Assembly: GCA_963965975.1 (NCBI GenBank)
Contig: OZ014415.1
Span: forward strand, 1,183,001-1,247,000
Reading direction: 5' to 3'
DNA from: Xestospongia bergquistia
Lineage: Eukaryota; Porifera; Demospongiae; Haplosclerida; Petrosiidae
Length of the DNA: 64,000 bases
Part shown: positions 61,441 through 64,000 of the stretch, piece after piece
How the letters are laid out: each line of letters begins with the position of its first letter
Numbering within the stretch: position 1 is the stretch's first letter
The notes under the pieces: generated by a model
What the model saw: the letters and a program-made list of their open reading frames with translations, nothing else
What the model was told of the DNA's origin: nothing
Databases searched by the model: none
Position numbers and translations under genes: made by a program

Positions 61441-64000
61441 TGGAGGACATTTTCTAAGGTACCTATCTGATCCCAAAGTATATCCACTCTAGAGATATTT
61501 CATTGTGTAAGACATTTCTTTTATTATACAAATAAATACTATAACATTAACTATATTTAGACAATACATAACAAGAATAAAACATGCAGCTGTATTATTT
61601 TTTATTTCACAGAAAGAAGAGTATGGCTAACACAACTGGAATTTTGACTAACATTGTCTGACATATTATAAAAAATGGCTGTGATATATTGAGCATCAGA
61701 GTAACCATATTGATTGGCAACAAGACAATGTTTTCAATGTTTATCTTAAAGACAAGGTTATTTACCTTTTGACAACATGAATGTTGATATGTAGTTTTTT
61801 AATGTAGTTTATAGGAAGATGGGAAAACGTTAAATGCTTTTCTCATAACAATCCATTCGTGTTGTTGACCAGCTGCAATGCAGTTATGTAAATTGTAGTT
61901 CATTAACTTGTTGTGGTAACTTCATTTTCATACTCATACACAACATTCTTTTACTGAGTTAGGGACTTTTGATGTTTTGGGAAGTTTAGTGAGGCACAAC
62001 ATGAAGATGACAACAGTTATTGAATATCACATTGCTATCATGGTATAGTTTAAAATGACTTCTTTATTCAAAGATATACACATGGCATGTGGTTATAAAT
62101 GTGATTTGAGGCTTCATGTAATGTTGCATGTTCTTTTATTTAAAAAAATAACATCAGCTGCTAAGGTCCAGCTGGTTTAATACAGATATGGGATATGTGT
62201 GAAGTTATAGGCTATACCAGTAGGTAGGATACATGATCAAAAGTCAGAAACAGCAGAAGGACTTCAAAGTTATAGGTCACATGACATTATAAGTTTAAGA
62301 AATAACACAAGTTACTTAGGTCCAGCTGGTTTAATATAATTATGGGGTATAAGTTACTCCTATAGCATAGGATCAAAAGCAGACAACAGTGAGATCAGCA
62401 AGACTGCAGACTTGTGTAAAACAGAGCTTTGATATATAGGATATAGACTAGCTAATGGTTGATGAAATAGTGACTGTCAGCCTAGTGTCAGGAGGTGTCT
62501 ATTAGTCCATATATCTATCAAGTAGGTTTATGCTCTATATTGTAAACAAGAAGCTGTCAGTCTAATCTAAGTTAACTGACACTTTAAAGTGATACAGTTA
62601 ATTCTCTGTCAAGGTGACAAGGCATGAGAACACAAGCTATATATCCTTGCAATTGATTAGTTAGACATCCTGTTGTCTATTACTGTCTGATCTTTCTACG
62701 CTACAAGGTACAGCATGCCAGCTGGGGGATGTGTCAAAAAACATCCTTCGTTAGTTTAATTCCTATTGTTATAATTGTTATATATACAAAACTATTAAAA
62801 ATTGATTGTTGAGCTCGTTACCAACTAAACTACAGTACTAAAAAGAACAATTACTAACTGAACAAGAATGATAGCTAGTAAAATCAACATTATCACTATC
62901 TATAATTAAACCTTATTAAACAATGAAATATCACCATAGCAACACTTTGAAACTATGAAAACTGACAGTTGTTTTAACACATAGAGTAGGACATGTTGAT
63001 GTATGGAGGTTTTATCATGGGAGTTGAAGGGGCGTATGTAGAGTGTCTACTACAACAAGGATGTTATTATCGTATAAAAACTACTACATACAATATGGGG
63101 TATATTAAATCATTATTTCACTAGAAACTTGTCAACAACATATATATACTGTTAGCAAGCAATCACAGTAACCACATAATGCACTCTGTGTTGTATAGCT
63201 AATGACTATAGTCTCTCCTTGCACCTGGATATTTTGCTATTGCGCCAAAATCTGATAAAAACAGACTATGCATAGGGAAGTGTATTATACATTAGGTCAT
63301 GATGACATAATGCGAGATAGTAATGGCTATAGTGTATTGAGGTTTTTTTGATCTGATCTCTTACTTTGTGTCTGTTTAAGATGATAGATCATTGTCTGGT
63401 TGACTCTATGACATATACCTGTAGTAACTTTTCATTGACGTGAATATTATCAGTTGTAGCATCAACCATAACTACCTTTACATAGATGGATTAAATTGTA
63501 GATAGTTTACAGAATGGTGGTCAATCTAATTGGATTAGCACTATTAATTCCAGCTGCTCAAAAAAGGCATTTTAATATTACTACACTAGTTTGCTGTTGT
63601 TGCTAGGTAACTTAAACTATTGTATGAGAATGTACAGGAAGTATGTTGCGTGTGTCAATGTGATACTTCTAAAACACACTCCTTTCTCTTTTGTTGTGTG
63701 TAGCTAATTATATTAATGAGCTGCTTGCTAACAGATATCATTTGTCATAAAACATTTGTGATATTTTTCTTTCAAGTTGGTGAGTTGTTGTTCCAAAAAC
63801 ATGATTTCACATATAAGAACTATATTCTAGTTTATCAGGAACCTAAAAGTGACAACATTTACAACATGTAGTATACAAAGTGATTAATTATTAGGGGGAG
63901 GTGACATATATCATGTACCATTTCAATATCATCATAAGATCAGTAGTGAGTTAAACCACAAAATTACTCTATCAGTTTAACTAGCAACACAATACATATA
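61441..64000. other. Non-coding end of the window
   Basis: No convincing exon on either strand. A diverged direct repeat contains AGGTCCAGCTGGTTTAATA at about 62165 and 62320, followed in both by GATCAAAAG and CAACAG/AACAGCAG words. The rest is AT-rich; intron of the minus-strand gene or intergenic. Confidence 0.45.

Overview
The window is AT-rich eukaryotic DNA. Its genes are split by many very short introns (about 45-60 nt, GT/AG, with a few GC/AG), the intergenic spacers are compact, and there are minisatellites. Domain content and gene style fit an early-branching animal; a demosponge such as Amphimedon queenslandica is my inference, not something the sequence proves. No rRNA, tRNA, CRISPR or prokaryotic operon was seen.

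Bases 1-48,300 hold a plus-strand tandem array of one unusual multidomain family. The order is: protein kinase (Gly-rich loop, AGK lysine, HRDL, DLG, PPE), coiled coil, DUSP domain, then tandem ubiquitin-like (Ubl) domains of the USP4/11/15 type. The deubiquitinase catalytic core is missing. Called KDU here, the copies are: KDU1 (1-3976, 5' partial, six Ubls), KDU2 (4630-7885), KDU3 (8997-12934), a broken copy (14405-16048), KDU4 (17747-21499), KDU5 (24810-28047), KDU6 (29161-33100), a truncated but open copy (34804-36452), KDU7 (37500-41432) and KDU8 (42800-46580, damaged). Exon sets for KDU1-7 (counted from base 2 in KDU1) and for the truncated copy add up to whole codons, which strongly supports the models. 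KDU2/3/broken/4 and KDU5/6/truncated/8 are corresponding members of a roughly 20-kb segmental duplication; KDU7 sits only in the second block. Between the genes lie eroded Ubl exons, kinase scraps, two MITE-like intron insertions and a fragment resembling ceramide glucosyltransferase.

Bases 47,600-64,000 differ. Two minus-strand paralogues (48824-51540 and 58934-60992) encode Ser/Pro/Tyr-rich, probably disordered proteins with many Tyr motifs of SH2-ligand type and a recurring PPPLML motif. Between them are an AC microsatellite and two large related 30-bp minisatellites. The last 3 kb (61,000-64,000) shows no recognisable gene and may be intron or upstream sequence of the second paralogue.

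Functionally, the KDU proteins look like kinases whose targeting module was taken from, or shares ancestry with, the DUSP-Ubl module that animal USP4/11/15 use for protein interactions. What they phosphorylate cannot be read from the sequence.
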